Source: Pascua guehoae (lineage: Eukaryota > Basidiomycota > Tremellomycetes > Trichosporonales > Trichosporonaceae). Taken from it: 64,000 nucleotides of DNA. Positions 26,301 through 37,893 of the stretch are shown in pieces. Below the pieces are notes generated by a model. It saw only the letters and a program-made list of their open reading frames with translations. It did not search any database and was not told the DNA's origin. Made by a program: the position numbers and the translations under genes. The DNA is taken from NCBI GenBank assembly GCA_001600415.1, contig BCJX01000001.1, positions 1,011,635 through 1,075,634 of the forward strand, read 5' to 3'. Each line of letters begins with the position of its first letter. The stretch's first letter is position 1.

Positions 26301-28912
26301 CAAGTTTATCGTGCAGCGATGCTTCCGTGGCGAACTGCTGCGTGGCCGCACAGTGGTGCTCGTTAGCCACCATGTCGACCTGTGCCTGCCGGTTTCAGAC
26401 TTTGTGGTTGCCCTGTCCGACGGCCGCATCAAGGAAGCATGCTCGGCACGGCGTGCAAAGGTCTCTTCTCTACAGGCGCTCACTAATTCACCAAAGCAGA
26501 AGAAACACCGGTCGCTATCTACCACAGAGCGCAGCGACAGTGGTGCTGCTGAAACCCATGCCGTGCTCAACTCTCTCGTGGCCGAGCTTGCTGATGGCCA
26601 AGGGCCTCCTGCGCCAACAGAAGATGAAGGCCTGGAAGGGCTCGAGTCTGTGGGAGGCGATGTGCGTGCTCTGTACAAGGACGAGCACCAGGCTACGGGC
26701 CATGTCGTGACGTCGCATTACTGGATGATGATCACTGCCGCTGGAGGCTGGTGGTACTGGCTCGTCTTTGCGCTTCTCTACCTCGGCGCCCAGGGCGCAA
26801 CCGTCCTTGTCACAGTGGTGTTGCAATGGTGGACTGGAGATCCCCGGCCCTCGCGCCTTGAATACTACCTTGGGCTGTACGTGGTGAGCAACCTAGCGGC
26901 TGCGCTGGCTGGAGCTGCTCGCTGGGTCTGGCTGTATGGTATTGGCAACATTGGGTGGTACTCTGCCGGCACGAAGAAGATCCATCGCAAGCTGGTCGCC
27001 ACCATTATCAATGCGCCACTGTCCTTCTTTGAGACCACCCCCGCTGGACGAATCCTCAACATTTTTGCCCAGGATACCAGGCGGATCGACAGCATGTCAG
27101 CTGACGATTTCGGCCGTGAGTCGCGCGAGAACTAAGGCTTCAGCTGCTGACTCTCCAGGGACAACGATGGAAGGTGCGTTGGTGTTTTTAAGGCGTGGTA
27201 CTCACTGCAGTTATTCGGGTCGTGACTGCGGCGGCCATTGTCAGCTACGAGGCTCCGGTGAGTTGGTGCCAGAGAAGCTGTTGCTAACGGTAGTCTATGC
27301 TTATCGTCCTTGTTGCCTTTGGCGCGCCTCTGTACACTGTGGCAAACGGGTATGCTTACAGGTGTGAATGAAAAATGTTTATACTAACTGCAGACTCGGG
27401 AAACTGCGCACAAACCTGCGCCGCCTGGCGGCAGTCGCCGACTCGCCTCTGATCAGTCTCTATCACGACTCAATCGACGGTGTGGTCATGCTCCGAGCGT
27501 AAGTGCGAAATAACCGTGCTGGGTAACAACTCACATTTCAGGTTTGGGCTTCCAAATGTCATGGCGCAGGCGATGAAGACGCTCATTAACCGGTCTCGCA
27601 CAGCCGAGACGTGGAACTGGGTCTGTTACAACTTTGTGCGCGCGGCGACCCTGAGTTTTTCGAGCGTCTTTGTGACTGCGACTGGGTTCTTGCTTGTCGG
27701 GCGCGACATTTCCGGGGCCAAGGCTGGCTTTATTCTCAACTTTGCCGCGCAAATGTCGTCCCAAATGTTTAGTCTTCTGGAGCAGTTTATTCAGCTCGAA
27801 CAGACATTTGTGAGCGCCGAGCGGATCAACAATTGCATTTTGGACACACCGCAAGAGCCCGATGACGGCGTGGTGCCATCACCCGAGTGGCCCGAGCAAG
27901 GTAGGCTCACAGTGCGCAACCTGAACGTCCGGTATGCGGACGATTTACCGGATGTGCTGCATGACGTCTCGTTTGATATTTCGCCGGGACAGCGTGTGGG
28001 TATTGTTGGCTCGACGGGCTCGGGCAAGTCGACGCTGGCGCTATCGCTGTTCCGCGCCGTTGAACCGCGGTCGGGTTCAATCGAGATTGATGGCACCGAC
28101 CTTGGGTCGCTCAACCTGCGGGCGCTGCGTAGCCGACTCAACATGGTGGTGCAGGACAGCAGTCTGCCGAGTGGGACGTTGCGCAACGCGCTCGACGTGA
28201 GCGGCGACCGCGACGACCATGAGATCTACGACGCGCTGCGCCGTGTGCACCTGCTTCCAAAGCATGTGACACCCGACGACGTCAAGACCAACCCGTTTGC
28301 CAACCTCGACACGTTTGTGGCCATCGGTAGGTGACGATCAACAATGCGAGCGCACACCTAACGGCCCAGAGGGTTCCAACTTTAGCCACGGGCAGCGGCA
28401 ATTGCTGTGCCTCGCGCGTGCTCTGCTCAAGCGGTCGCGCTTCCTGGTGATGGACGAGGGTGAGTCGGGGGTAAAAGCCCTGCTGACGCCAGCGACGTCC
28501 TCTGTCGACTTTGAGTAAGCCGCCATTCGTTGTTTACACCTAACGTACAGGATGGACGCCAAGATCACTGCGACCATTCACGAGTGCTTTGCCAACACGA
28601 CCATGCTGGTGATTGCGCACCGCCTCGCGACGATTGTTGCATAGTGAGTGACGGCCTCTGGGCTTTGCGGGAAAAAATATGCTGACGGCAGCGACCGCGT
28701 GCTTGTGCTAGACAAGGGTCGTGTGGTCGAGTATGGTGGGTACTGGGGTGGATTTCCGCCTTGCGGGGCACGGTCGCCTCTGAATGCCGTTTGGCTAACA
28801 TGCAGACTCACCGCTTGCGCTCATGCAGCGCGAAGGCTCGGCGTTCCGTGCACTTTGTATGGCACACGGGCATGCCGAGTTTGAGCGGCTGCTCCGTCTC
28901 GCCAAGCAGTAG
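23366..28912 (+). CDS. ABCC (MRP)-family full ABC transporter, 22 exons
   Basis: ATP-driven export of conjugates or drugs is the usual role; the substrate here is unknown. Twenty-two exons (23366-23635, 23681-24139, 24175-24559, 24595-24616, 24658-24712, 24753-24936, 24974-25087, 25126-25208, 25245-25456, 25499-25515, 25553-25845, 25879-27115, 27159-27173, 27211-27257, 27294-27349, 27394-27498, 27542-28326, 28370-28459, 28493-28514, 28551-28643, 28692-28735, 28806-28912) join in phase to 1564 residues. Order: an N-terminal hydrophobic TMD0-like region (exons 1-2), TMD1, NBD1, TMD2, NBD2. NBD1 has Walker A GPLGAGKT (689-696), LSGGQ (804-808) and Walker B ending YLDD, so Asp829 replaces the catalytic Glu, as in many ABCC NBD1s. 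NBD2 has GSTGSGKST (1341-1349), signature FSHGQ (1451-1455) and catalytic Glu1476 in VMDEATSSVD. All 21 introns are 33-70 nt, and four exons are only 15-22 nt. Confidence 0.96.
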
Positions 28913-31634
28913 CAGCGTCAGTGGCGAGTGGGGAGGAGGTGGTCACTACCGTGAGCGTATGAGGGCAACGCGGGCAATCAACTGATGCGTAGTAGATGAA
29001 ATGTCGTCCCGCCCGTGGGGTGCAGTAGATCACAATGTCTAGTCACTAGAATGTATGCAGAATGCAATTATACTGCTCTTTGCACTTGCACACAAGGCGC
29101 TCGACGAACCTTCGAGTGGTTCGGCCGGGTAGTGGGCCACGCGAGAGCACGCACGTCGAGTTGGCATGTGGCCATGCAGCCAGCCATGTGGCACTCGCCT
29201 GTACGGCGCAGCTAGAGGTCTCAGGGACACTGCGCCCAGGAACAAGATGAACCAAGCTGCTCGAGGCGGCAAAGCTAGGCCTCCCGCTGTGCGCCTGGCG
29301 ACCCGCCAACGGCTGCCGAGCCAGCCCAGTGATCAGCAGGGGCACTTTACGTACCGTAGCGACCGACCGAGCGCGGTAGAGGGTAAGAAGACCAGGCCGG
29401 CCCAGTTACCGTAGCCAGCAGGCAGTGCCAACGAGTCTCACAGCCCTCGTAAAGCAAGGCAGGACTAGGCTCCAGTCTCTCTTAGCTCTAGTCTCCCAGG
29501 CCCCTGACGACACACCCCACCCCAAACTCCCCCGCAGCCAGTGGCCCAGGACTGGAGGGGGGCACGAGACCCGAGCACGGCGAGAAACACACCATGATCG
29601 CCGAGAAAAAACTGGGTCAGTCGTAGTGTGTTTTTCGGGGGGGTAGGGTTTGGAGAGGGGCGTTGGGTGGGACGTCGGGGGTGGTGGATGGGGAAATTGG
29701 GCTGAAAAGGTTTTGGGTCCGGGAGGGTCTGGCTCGGGGCTTGGGGGTGGTAGGGAGAGTAGTGGGAGGGAGGGACAGTGAGAGGGAGTAAGGAGAGAGA
29801 GTAGGAGGGAGGGGAGAGGTTTGGGGGGGGGGAGACTTTCGGGTCCTGGTTTCCAGCCGAGGTTGATGGCAAACAACGGTCGGACAAGCTGGCGCTCGAC
29901 TGGGACATGGGCTGTGACAATAGACTCTGTCGAGGATGGAGCACTTTGCTGGCCACCAATGGCTGCTCGGGGGGGGATACTAAATACCCACAGGTCGATC
30001 CCACTGGTGCGCCGCGGTCGCATGACTGCACTAGCAGTGGGGGAGAAACCGCGTGGCCGGCCGGCAACAAGTGCCCATTCGTATCAGTGCATCAGCTGGC
30101 GTCAGTTGGCGCGACAATGGACGCCACTGTCATGTGCGAATACTGCTAGTGCAGCCATTGCTGCCATTATTGTCTTGGCCCACAAGAGTGGTCCATGCGC
30201 TGGACGTTGGCCAGTTGGTATGTATCGTGCGTTGTTCTACCTCTTCACTTGTGATCATGGAGCACGAGCCGAGTCGGGCGCTTTTTCATCGTCTCCCACC
30301 CGTTGGCTCGATTGCGAGGCGTGCGAGGCGTGCGAGGCGTGCGAGGCGTGCGACGCTGCAGCGCTGGCAGGCGTAAAATTCCCGCGGGGAAGAGGTCGGG
30401 GGAGGGGGCGTTAGAGTTGGCACTAGCAAGGCACATGGCCATGTCGCAGCAGGTATTCAACCGCGCACACCTAGGCTACCCCTCTGCCTGCCCTCTGCGC
30501 TCATTACTCGTCAACGTCGACATGGACCGTTCTCGTCGCTTGTCTCCATCGTCGTCTCGGTCATTTCCAGTGTCTGAATAATTTCCTTCGTGTCGACGAT
30601 GGAGACGAGTAGGTGAGTAGGCCCTTCTACTTGTGCCCGGTCCACGGCGTCCCAGTCTTTTTCACCGGTGCTGTGCCGACCTCGATCGGCCCTGCTCGCG
30701 TCATGTCCACCCCTCGAAGTTGCTCTTTCTTTTCTTTTTTCCTTCTTTCTTTCCTTCTTTCTCTTATCGCGCCTCTTCTGTCCTTATCACCTGCCTCCTC
30801 GCCACTACCAACGGAAACGAATTTGGGCAATCCTCCCTCCAATCCAAACTGCTGCCCTTGCCCTCATTCCCCCGTGTCCCATCCTCGTCCTCACCTCGGC
30901 TCCTTGGGCCTCGCGACACTCCTTTCACACACACACACTCTCTCTGCTACTCTTCCCCGGGACCCTGCAGACGATTGGAATTAATCTTGGCGCAACTCGT
31001 CAGCCCGGGCCAGGTGGGGCGGGCGGCGGGCTGGCACCACCCGGCACCACCTGGCACCGATCCTCCGCTGTCCTTCGTTCCCTCACTCCTTCTCGGGCAT
31101 CACCTGCATTGTCCGTCTGTCTGCGTCCATGTGGGTTGCTCTTTCGGTCCGCGTTTTATCCCGCTCACTCGGTACGGCGTCACTGTCGGGGCAGCTCGTG
31201 TCGCCCGACTGTGGCGTACGCTGTCCCCTATCGCCTCATTGGTGCGCGACTCGTCATGGCCATCTCGTTTCTCCCTTCTCCCTGCGTTTGGCCATTCCCA
31301 TCATCCGTCTACTCGTGCTCTGGTGAGCCAGGGAACGGTGGCAACGTTCCAGACATATTGCTTGCCGCCGCGTGCCCTCTTCCGACTTCTCTCAGCCGTC
31401 ATGGGAAACATGCATCACTTTCCTCGCGAACCCATTTATCCCAGCACCATTGTAACGTGCTCGAATATGCTGGTTCACGGGCACATCTACTGCGCCACAA
31501 ATGACATTTTTCCATCCATCTCCTCGCCGCCTCCGTTGCTCTCGCTCGGTCCTCGTCGCCTCCTCCTCGCGCCCTGCGCCTTTTCCACGTCTCGCACGTC
31601 TTCATCGTTGATTTTCTTCCTGCCATTCCACGCG
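28913..31634. other. Gene-poor stretch, no supported gene
   Basis: Long frames here are by-products of strand-biased composition: 29.6-29.85 kb is G-rich on + and 30.7-31.6 kb is C/T-rich. A 9-nt GCGAGGCGT array lies at 30.31-30.35 kb. An 18-base inverted similarity (GTCTCCATCGTCGTCTCG near 30543 and CGACGATGGAGACGAG near 30595) flanks the end of a small frame. Nothing was recognised. Confidence 0.5.
30314..30353. repeat. 9-nt GCGAGGCGT tandem array
   Basis: Four perfect consecutive units of GCGAGGCGT, then a truncated GCGACGCTG copy. Confidence 0.85.
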
Positions 31635-33947
31635 CTAGTACCGCCCGGGGCCGTACCAACTCCGCGGATCGTAGGCGCCGTTGTAGTACCCGTACTGCGT
31701 GTGAGCTAGTTCTGGCGCGGTGGTTGGGAGTGAGACGTCTTGTCGTGATCGAGGTTACGGGGCCAGACCATCGGTCATGGCCTTGTGGCATGGAGGCCCA
31801 TACCCGCATGAAGTCCCACGCCCGCACCGAGTCCCATACCCGCATCAAGTCCCACCCGCTCATCTCCTCGACCTCAATGGCTAGGCATTGAGCACACTCA
31901 CCTGATCCATCGGCGCCATCGTCTGCATGCCGGGTGCGCCGACGCCCACGCCGGCCTGGTAGTACCCGCTCCCATAAGCGTAGGGCTGGGCCATGGGCAC
32001 GCCCTGCATCTGCATGGGGACCATGGGCTGCATACCCTGGTAACCTGGCTGCATGGCCACGCCCGGCTGCATTTGGTATCCTTGGTAGCCCGGCTGCATG
32101 GCCATGCCGGGTTGCATGCCCATGGCACCAGCGCCGAGCTGCACACCAGGCTGCACGCCGTACTGCATCGGCATGCCTGGTTGCATGCCCTGCATCCCGG
32201 GCTGCAGCGGCACACCACCCATGCCCATCCCGGGGCCGTAGGGGTCGCGTCCGCCGTAGTCGCGCCCGCCGTAGTCGCGCCCGCCGTATGTGCTGCGCGG
32301 CCTATGACGGCGGTACGGTGAGTCACGGCCGTCGTCTGACCCAAAGTCGGTCGAGCCGCTGTCATACCTTGTTGGGTCGATCGATGGATCCATGCGCTGT
32401 GTGTCAGTAGGTGTACCGGTGCACAAATTCCTGGCAGTGGACAACAAGGGCCGAGGTACTCTCACTCCTCATGAGGCCGACCCACGGGCTCATGGCCGAA
32501 CAACCACTCGCCTGCCCTCACTACTCACCATGTAGTACAGGTTCTGGGCTGTCCCCGCGGCCCACTCCGCTGCCTCGCTAATCTTTGCGCGCGACGAACG
32601 TGGTCGCGTCTGCTCCCACAGGTTGTGCACTGTCATTAGCACCGAGAAACACTACCCCGCGCTCGATTTCCTACTCACACTCGGCGACGGCGAGCGCCAT
32701 CACACGCTCGACATTGTCGGCGAGTGAATGCGCAGTTTGGAATTGGGGCTGGTGGTATCGTTCCCAGATCCTGAGCAGTGTTAGAAATGCAACGTGAGGG
32801 GTGTAAGCAGATGGTCGGGGCCTCGCAGAGGTGACTGTCGCGCCACATCGACGACTTTGACGTTGCCTTGCTGGGCTTGTCGACCATGTGACCTCTCGCG
32901 AGATTTCCCAGTCCATCGCCCAGAGACACTCACATCAGAGCCTGGTACGCTGCGGCCCCGCCAAGCGAACGGTTGCCCGCGTCAACGCCCATGCCCTTTA
33001 CGTAGACGCGCATGTGCGCCTCGCGCGCTGCCTTTTCCCGGAGGTATTTGGGGCGGGCCCCGGAGGCGCCCGCGACCTGGAGTCAGCGAGGTCGGGTGGG
33101 GACGCAAACAGAATGGTGGCGAAGGCGTGATGTGGAGCTGAGGCGAGTGTACGGGCGTGCACTGGGTGCACTTGCCTCTCCACTGGGGATGCGACCATGA
33201 AGGCAGTCATGCGCAATCGCCAGTGGGCTCAACAGTACAGGCGCTCTGAGGCCTGGATGTAGCGACCGCGCCATGGATGAAACGGATGAAACACCTGGCG
33301 GGTGGCAATACCCGACCGAGAAGCGGCAGCGCCAGAAGCTACACCCTCAAGTGCCACACCCTCAAGTGCCACACGCGTCTGGACATGCAGAGACAAAACA
33401 ACCACGGATACGCACCCTATCGCGAAACCCGTTCCAGACGCGCGACACGAGGTCCTCGAGATAACTGCGCTCGAGATGGTTGCCGCAATACTGCGCGTTC
33501 GCCTGGGGTCAGCGTGGTGCGTGTACGGCGCGGCGCGTAGGGACAACAAAGCCAAAGCGGGTCCACGAGAATGACAGGAGTTCTGCCCGTATCGCAGCGC
33601 TTTCGCCTCCCGCCGACCGCACTCACGACATCCCACGGCCCCCAAGTCGGCGCGATGCTTTTTGCATACGGCACAGGCTGGAGGTTGTAGTCGCACCCGA
33701 GCTGCTGGTACCAGTAATAGTTGTCCATCCCGGGCACCCCGGTGGGCATGGGTGCCATGGGCGCGCCGCCGGGCCCAGTAACGTGCGGCTGGAGGGGCAT
33801 GGCCATGGGCTGGAGCGTCTGGCCCATTGGCATCTGGCCCATGCTGGAGCCCATCTGCGACATGGGCACGCCCATTTGCATCGGGACCTGGCCCATCGGC
33901 ACGCCGACGCCCATCATGCCCTGCTGGTAGCGCGGGTCGTACTGCAT
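31635..33947 (-). CDS. Met/Gln/Gly/Pro-rich protein with conserved-looking helical core
   Basis: Seven exons on the minus strand (33627-33947, 33416-33502, 32934-33076, 32679-32770, 32529-32629, 31902-32396, 31635-31694) join in phase to 432 residues. The N-terminal 75 residues are a Met/Gln/Gly/Pro-rich low-complexity tract (repeats of type QMG and MGQMP). A core of about 190 residues follows, with a Trp/Tyr-rich start (YYWYQQLGCDYN, APTWGPWDVANAQYCG) and predicted helices containing GGAAAYQALMIWERYH and LADNVERVMALAVAELHNLWEQ. The C-terminal half returns to low complexity: a YGGRD repeat, then MQPG(M/V/Y) repeats, ending YNGAYDPRSWYGPGRY. The core is reminiscent of small stress-induced CipC/DUF3759 proteins in its AAAY motif, but I cannot confirm this. 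The repeats are the kind that phase-separate or aggregate. Introns are 49-339 nt. Confidence 0.82.
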
Positions 33948-35315
33948 CGGGGTCGGGTCGGGGTGTCGCGCGCGGTGGTGTTGGTGCGGGAGGGGGGAGG
34001 TGCGAGAGGCGCTGCTCGCGATGAGGGGAGGTTAGAGAGGTGTGGAGTGCTAGACGCTCAAGGTGATGAACGGCGTGTCACTGTTGCCAGATATCGCGGG
34101 CGAGCTGGGAGCACAAAGTCGGTTCAAGCCCAACCTTCGCCGTGTCTGGTGCGTAGAGTGCGAGGGTGTCGTCGCAAGGATGTGATGTGATGAGATGACA
34201 GTGGGGGTTGTGTGTGTCGCCAGTGTTGGTGGTCGGCCTTTGTCCGCCTGGGTGGGTGGCGTCGAGTACAGGAGTCAACTCGGCCTTTGCTCTCGTGCTC
34301 GTCGTGGCCTCTGTGTGTGATCGCCTGTCGACCTGCGAGTTACGCCCACAGTCTGGGATGTAGTAGCGTAGGGACGCGTCGCGGTGTCGTATGCGGTGGT
34401 GGGTGGCGCAGAGGTGGCGAGAAGAACACCAGAGAGGATACTAAGACGGAGTGCGCGACGCGTACAAACGAAGTCGAAGCAAGGTGGTTGGGACTCGGCA
34501 CAGTAGCGATAAGAAGCGAAGCAAAGCACGGGTGTGTGTCGGGAGCGGATGTTCTGTGCGCGGCGCACAGGCTTGGAACTGGAGTGGAGTGTGGGATGCG
34601 GGCTTGCAAGACGTGTCTTGCGAGTTGCTGTAGTTGTTCAGACGCGAAGCAACGACGGCCGACGCGAAGCAAGCGGCAAGTGGGATGAATCAGTGCCATA
34701 CCGTGCCCCATGGCTCATACCCATCACAGGGTGCTGGAGACGCGCACGGGGCGCGCGTACATGGAGCGGGGGCGTCAATGGCGGGCAAGGCAGAGGGGTC
34801 TGTGCGCACAGACAAAAACAAATACCAATTAAGAAAAAAGAAACATTCATCATCACTGCTAGCTATAGCGCAGGTTTGTATGGACAGCTTTGCACTGGTG
34901 GCTGGTCAGTTGGTCACTCAGTCACTAACCCCGGTCGACAGTTGGTCGCAACACCCAACAGGGGCCTCACTCTGCCTGCGGTGCCCCTCGCCGCCACCAC
35001 TGCCACCCCCTCCTTGAGCCGCCTCAGGAGTGGCTGCGCCACAGCACGACAAACGACTAAAACTCTGCAGCCAAGCATGACTGGAACCGCATATGGTCTG
35101 CCAAGAGGCCCAGACACGAGCACGGTGACCATGATGATTCATTGTCCCAGTACCGAGTACTGGGTGGTACAGGTGAGTATGTGTCTAGCAATGTCATGGT
35201 GATTGTACTATTCGCGCGGTGCTGTATGCACGCGTTTCGTCTGATTGTCGGATTCTTGTTCATGACTCTGAAACATGTCCGTTCTGGGTTCGCGCTCGGC
35301 GGCTGTTGAAGGCAA
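33948..35315. other. Intergenic between two minus-strand genes
   Basis: No supported gene. The part next to 33947 is the promoter of the Met/Gln-rich gene. The sequence near 34.6-34.7 kb has GACGCGAAGCAA repeats (two to three copies, such as GACGCGAAGCAACGACGGCC followed by GACGCGAAGCAAGCGGC). The rest is the 3' flank of the membrane-protein gene. Confidence 0.55.
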
Positions 35316-37893
35316 TCACAGGGCCACACCCGCGACGCCCGCCGAGGCGGCCGTCCTGGGGTCCCACTCTTGCGTGGACACGCCGTGTGCGTTCGAGTCG
35401 GCGTCAAACCACTCCTCGGTGGGACTGTACTGGCTGCCGGCGCTGGTCGCGCGGAGCGGGGAGCGGGGCGACGAGAGGGACGAGTGCATGTGCGGCGAGT
35501 GCAGAGGGAGGAGGTGTTGCGGGGGCTGAAGGGAGGCCGAGTTGCGCGGGGAAGAGTGTGTGTTGTGAGAAGGAAGGTAGGACCCAGAGTGGGGAGTGTG
35601 CGGCGAGTAGGGGGAACCGGGGTGCTCTCCCGATTGCGGTGTGTGATAAGCGTGTGATGTAGGAGTGTGTGGTGAGAGCGGCGAGCGCGGGAAGGGCGGA
35701 CCCGAGTACGGAGAGCGGGGTTGTAGGCGCAGCGCCGGCGGAGGGCCGTGGAGTACGCGTGCCGGTGGCGGTGGGTGGAGGAGATTGTGCCCATGGTATA
35801 CGGGCAGTTGGGGTACGGGAGGCGCGTTGGCGAAGCTACCGCTCTCGGCCCCGAGGGACGGCGCCGAGAAGCGCCGAGTGCGGTCGTAGCTCCCCAGGTG
35901 CATATTGCCAGTGTTGCCGTTGTTCGGGCTCGGGTTGCTTACATAACGCCCTCGGCCCTTTGCCTCTGGCCCGTACCGATGGCTATGTAGGCCCTGCACG
36001 GCGAACGGGGCTAGCACACCGGGAGGTTGGGGCGGTGCCGCACCTGGCGGCAGGATAGTGCCAGGCGGCGACGAGACGTGGCGAGCTTGGCGGGCAGACG
36101 AATATGTACCGCTGTTGCCGTACCCGGCGTCGTTGGGCGACACGGAGCGGTCACCAAGAGGAGGGCGGGTGGGGGTTGGCGATTTGGCAAGGTCAACCGA
36201 GACACGCGCGCTGTGGTCGTCCTGGCTCCCTTCTGGCGCCTCGGCCAGCGGGTGGAGCCGCAGAGGCGACCTGGTAGGCATTATCATTGCACCCGAGCGC
36301 TTGGCAGAGGGCGATGTGCCTGCCATGCCGTTCGAGTTGGAGCGGTGGTGCGCATGCCCAGAGGACGACGAGTTGGCAGAGCCCGCCGAGCTGAGCGAGC
36401 TGGACGGTGTGTGTAGGGATGTGTTCGTCGAGACCGACTGCTCTGACGAGTTTGAGGACAGAGGCGGGGGGGAGACGGAGACGGTGTTCGAGCGCGCGAC
36501 GGGGACAGCAGGGCCGGGCGAACGCCCCGGATGGTGGGGCCCCGTTGGCGACACCGGGGGCGATGTAGTCACTGGGGCCATACCGATTGCCGAGGAAGAC
36601 CTTGAACCAGAGGCAACGTTCGGCATCGAGTGATGCTTGTACCGTTGTCCCATGGGTGCCGACTGGCCTGCTGCGAGGCCTGGGAGGCCCGCACCGTACA
36701 GGTTGAGGCCGACATTGCGCTCCTCTGGCCCCACGCGCGGTAGCGGAGGGTACGCGTACACGGGCATGGGAGAGTATGTCGAGCTGTTCGAGTAGAGAGA
36801 CGTGGGCGACACGGGGGGCGGGGACGGCGTTGTGGGGTGTGCGTATCGCGGGCTCGTGTGTCCGTACATGGCGCTGAGCGAGCGCCGTGCAGGAGCGGAC
36901 GGGTGCGTATAGTGCATCGGGAGGTCTGGTGGCAGCGGAGACGGGACGTCGTCTGCGAGGCGCGCCTGCAGGCTGTAGCGTTTTTGGTACAATGCAAAGC
37001 CGATGTCGGGGAGGGAGGCGCGCCGCGAGCCGCGTCCCCGTGTGGCGGCGGGTGAGACCGTTGGAGGACCGGGCTGGAACGACGACCCGACAGGCGAGAC
37101 GGGAGGCGAGGTTGCGAGGGGTGACGTTCGCATCGACGGCGACAGCGACACGCTGCTGCCACTCGGGACGCGGAGCTGCCGCTGTCGAGCGCAAGGGTCA
37201 ACCGTGGCATGGCCGTAGGCAACATGACCGTACGGGGAGCGGGCCGGGGCGTGGCCGTTGCCGACAGAGGATCCGCTGGGGTAGCCACTGCTGAGAGGAG
37301 CGTTGCCAAAGCTCGAAATGCTCGAATGGCTGCTGGCCCCCGTGACTGTGCACATCGGCGGGCCAAAGTCTGTGCTCCGCGACGCATTGGGGCCGAGGGT
37401 GCTCGTCGCTGTACCCAGCGTCGTCGTCGTCATGTTGGCCGGGACCGTCATCGTCGAGGTGCTAGACTTGTCCTTTTCGTTTGAGCTTCCGATAGCCGTC
37501 GTTGCCATCGTCTCGGATGCGTACAAGCCCGTACCCGGTGTACCGGGCGTCCCTGTCTCGGGCGTCTCGACGTCTGGGTCCTTGACCTTTTCCTTCATCC
37601 ACGGGAAGAGGCGGCGGTGTGGGCCGCGCCACAGGACATAGAGGCAAACCAGAAACAGCGCGGTGAGGACGATCACCAGGACGGCGATCACCGCTGCGTC
37701 GTCAGCCCCCCATCTCTATCTTACCCAACAGCATGCTATTAGGCTGCCTGGGGGTGCGGCAGTTGGCGCATGCGCTGCGCACGTCGCGCGACGAGCTTGA
37801 CTCACCTGGGTGCGCCGCCCAGTTCTTAACCTTTGTGTTCTCCTTGGTGACCACACGCGGGGCGAGGTGGCCCAACTCTCCGACCAGCGCCAT
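35316..37893 (-). CDS. Single-pass membrane protein with long Ser/Pro/Gly-rich tail
   Basis: Two exons (37725-37893 and 35316-37693) joined over a 31-nt intron (phase 1, G plus CG) give 848 residues. The first 56 residues contain a Cys pair (CANC) and no signal peptide. One strongly hydrophobic segment spans about 57-78 (core VLVIVLTALFLV, its first residues encoded across the junction) and is followed by basic residues (RGPHRR), placing the tail in the cytosol. The remaining 770 residues are Ser/Pro/Gly/His/Tyr-rich with many SP and TP sites and SPxSP-type repeats near the C-terminus (SPYSPHTPHSGS). No catalytic domain is visible. Architecturally it resembles fungal single-TM scaffold or sensor proteins whose tails are phosphorylated, but no family can be named. 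The ATG chosen is the first in the frame and the only one that includes exon 1. Confidence 0.8.

Noticed and set aside
29406..30023. Proline-rich minus-strand frame of 205 codons
   Set aside because: Produced by a G-rich tract on the plus strand, with no conserved element and no splice logic.
30633..31709. 358-codon plus-strand frame
   Set aside because: Phe/Leu/Ser/Pro-rich product of C/T-rich DNA. It overlaps the terminal exon of the minus-strand Met/Gln-rich gene and shows no domain.
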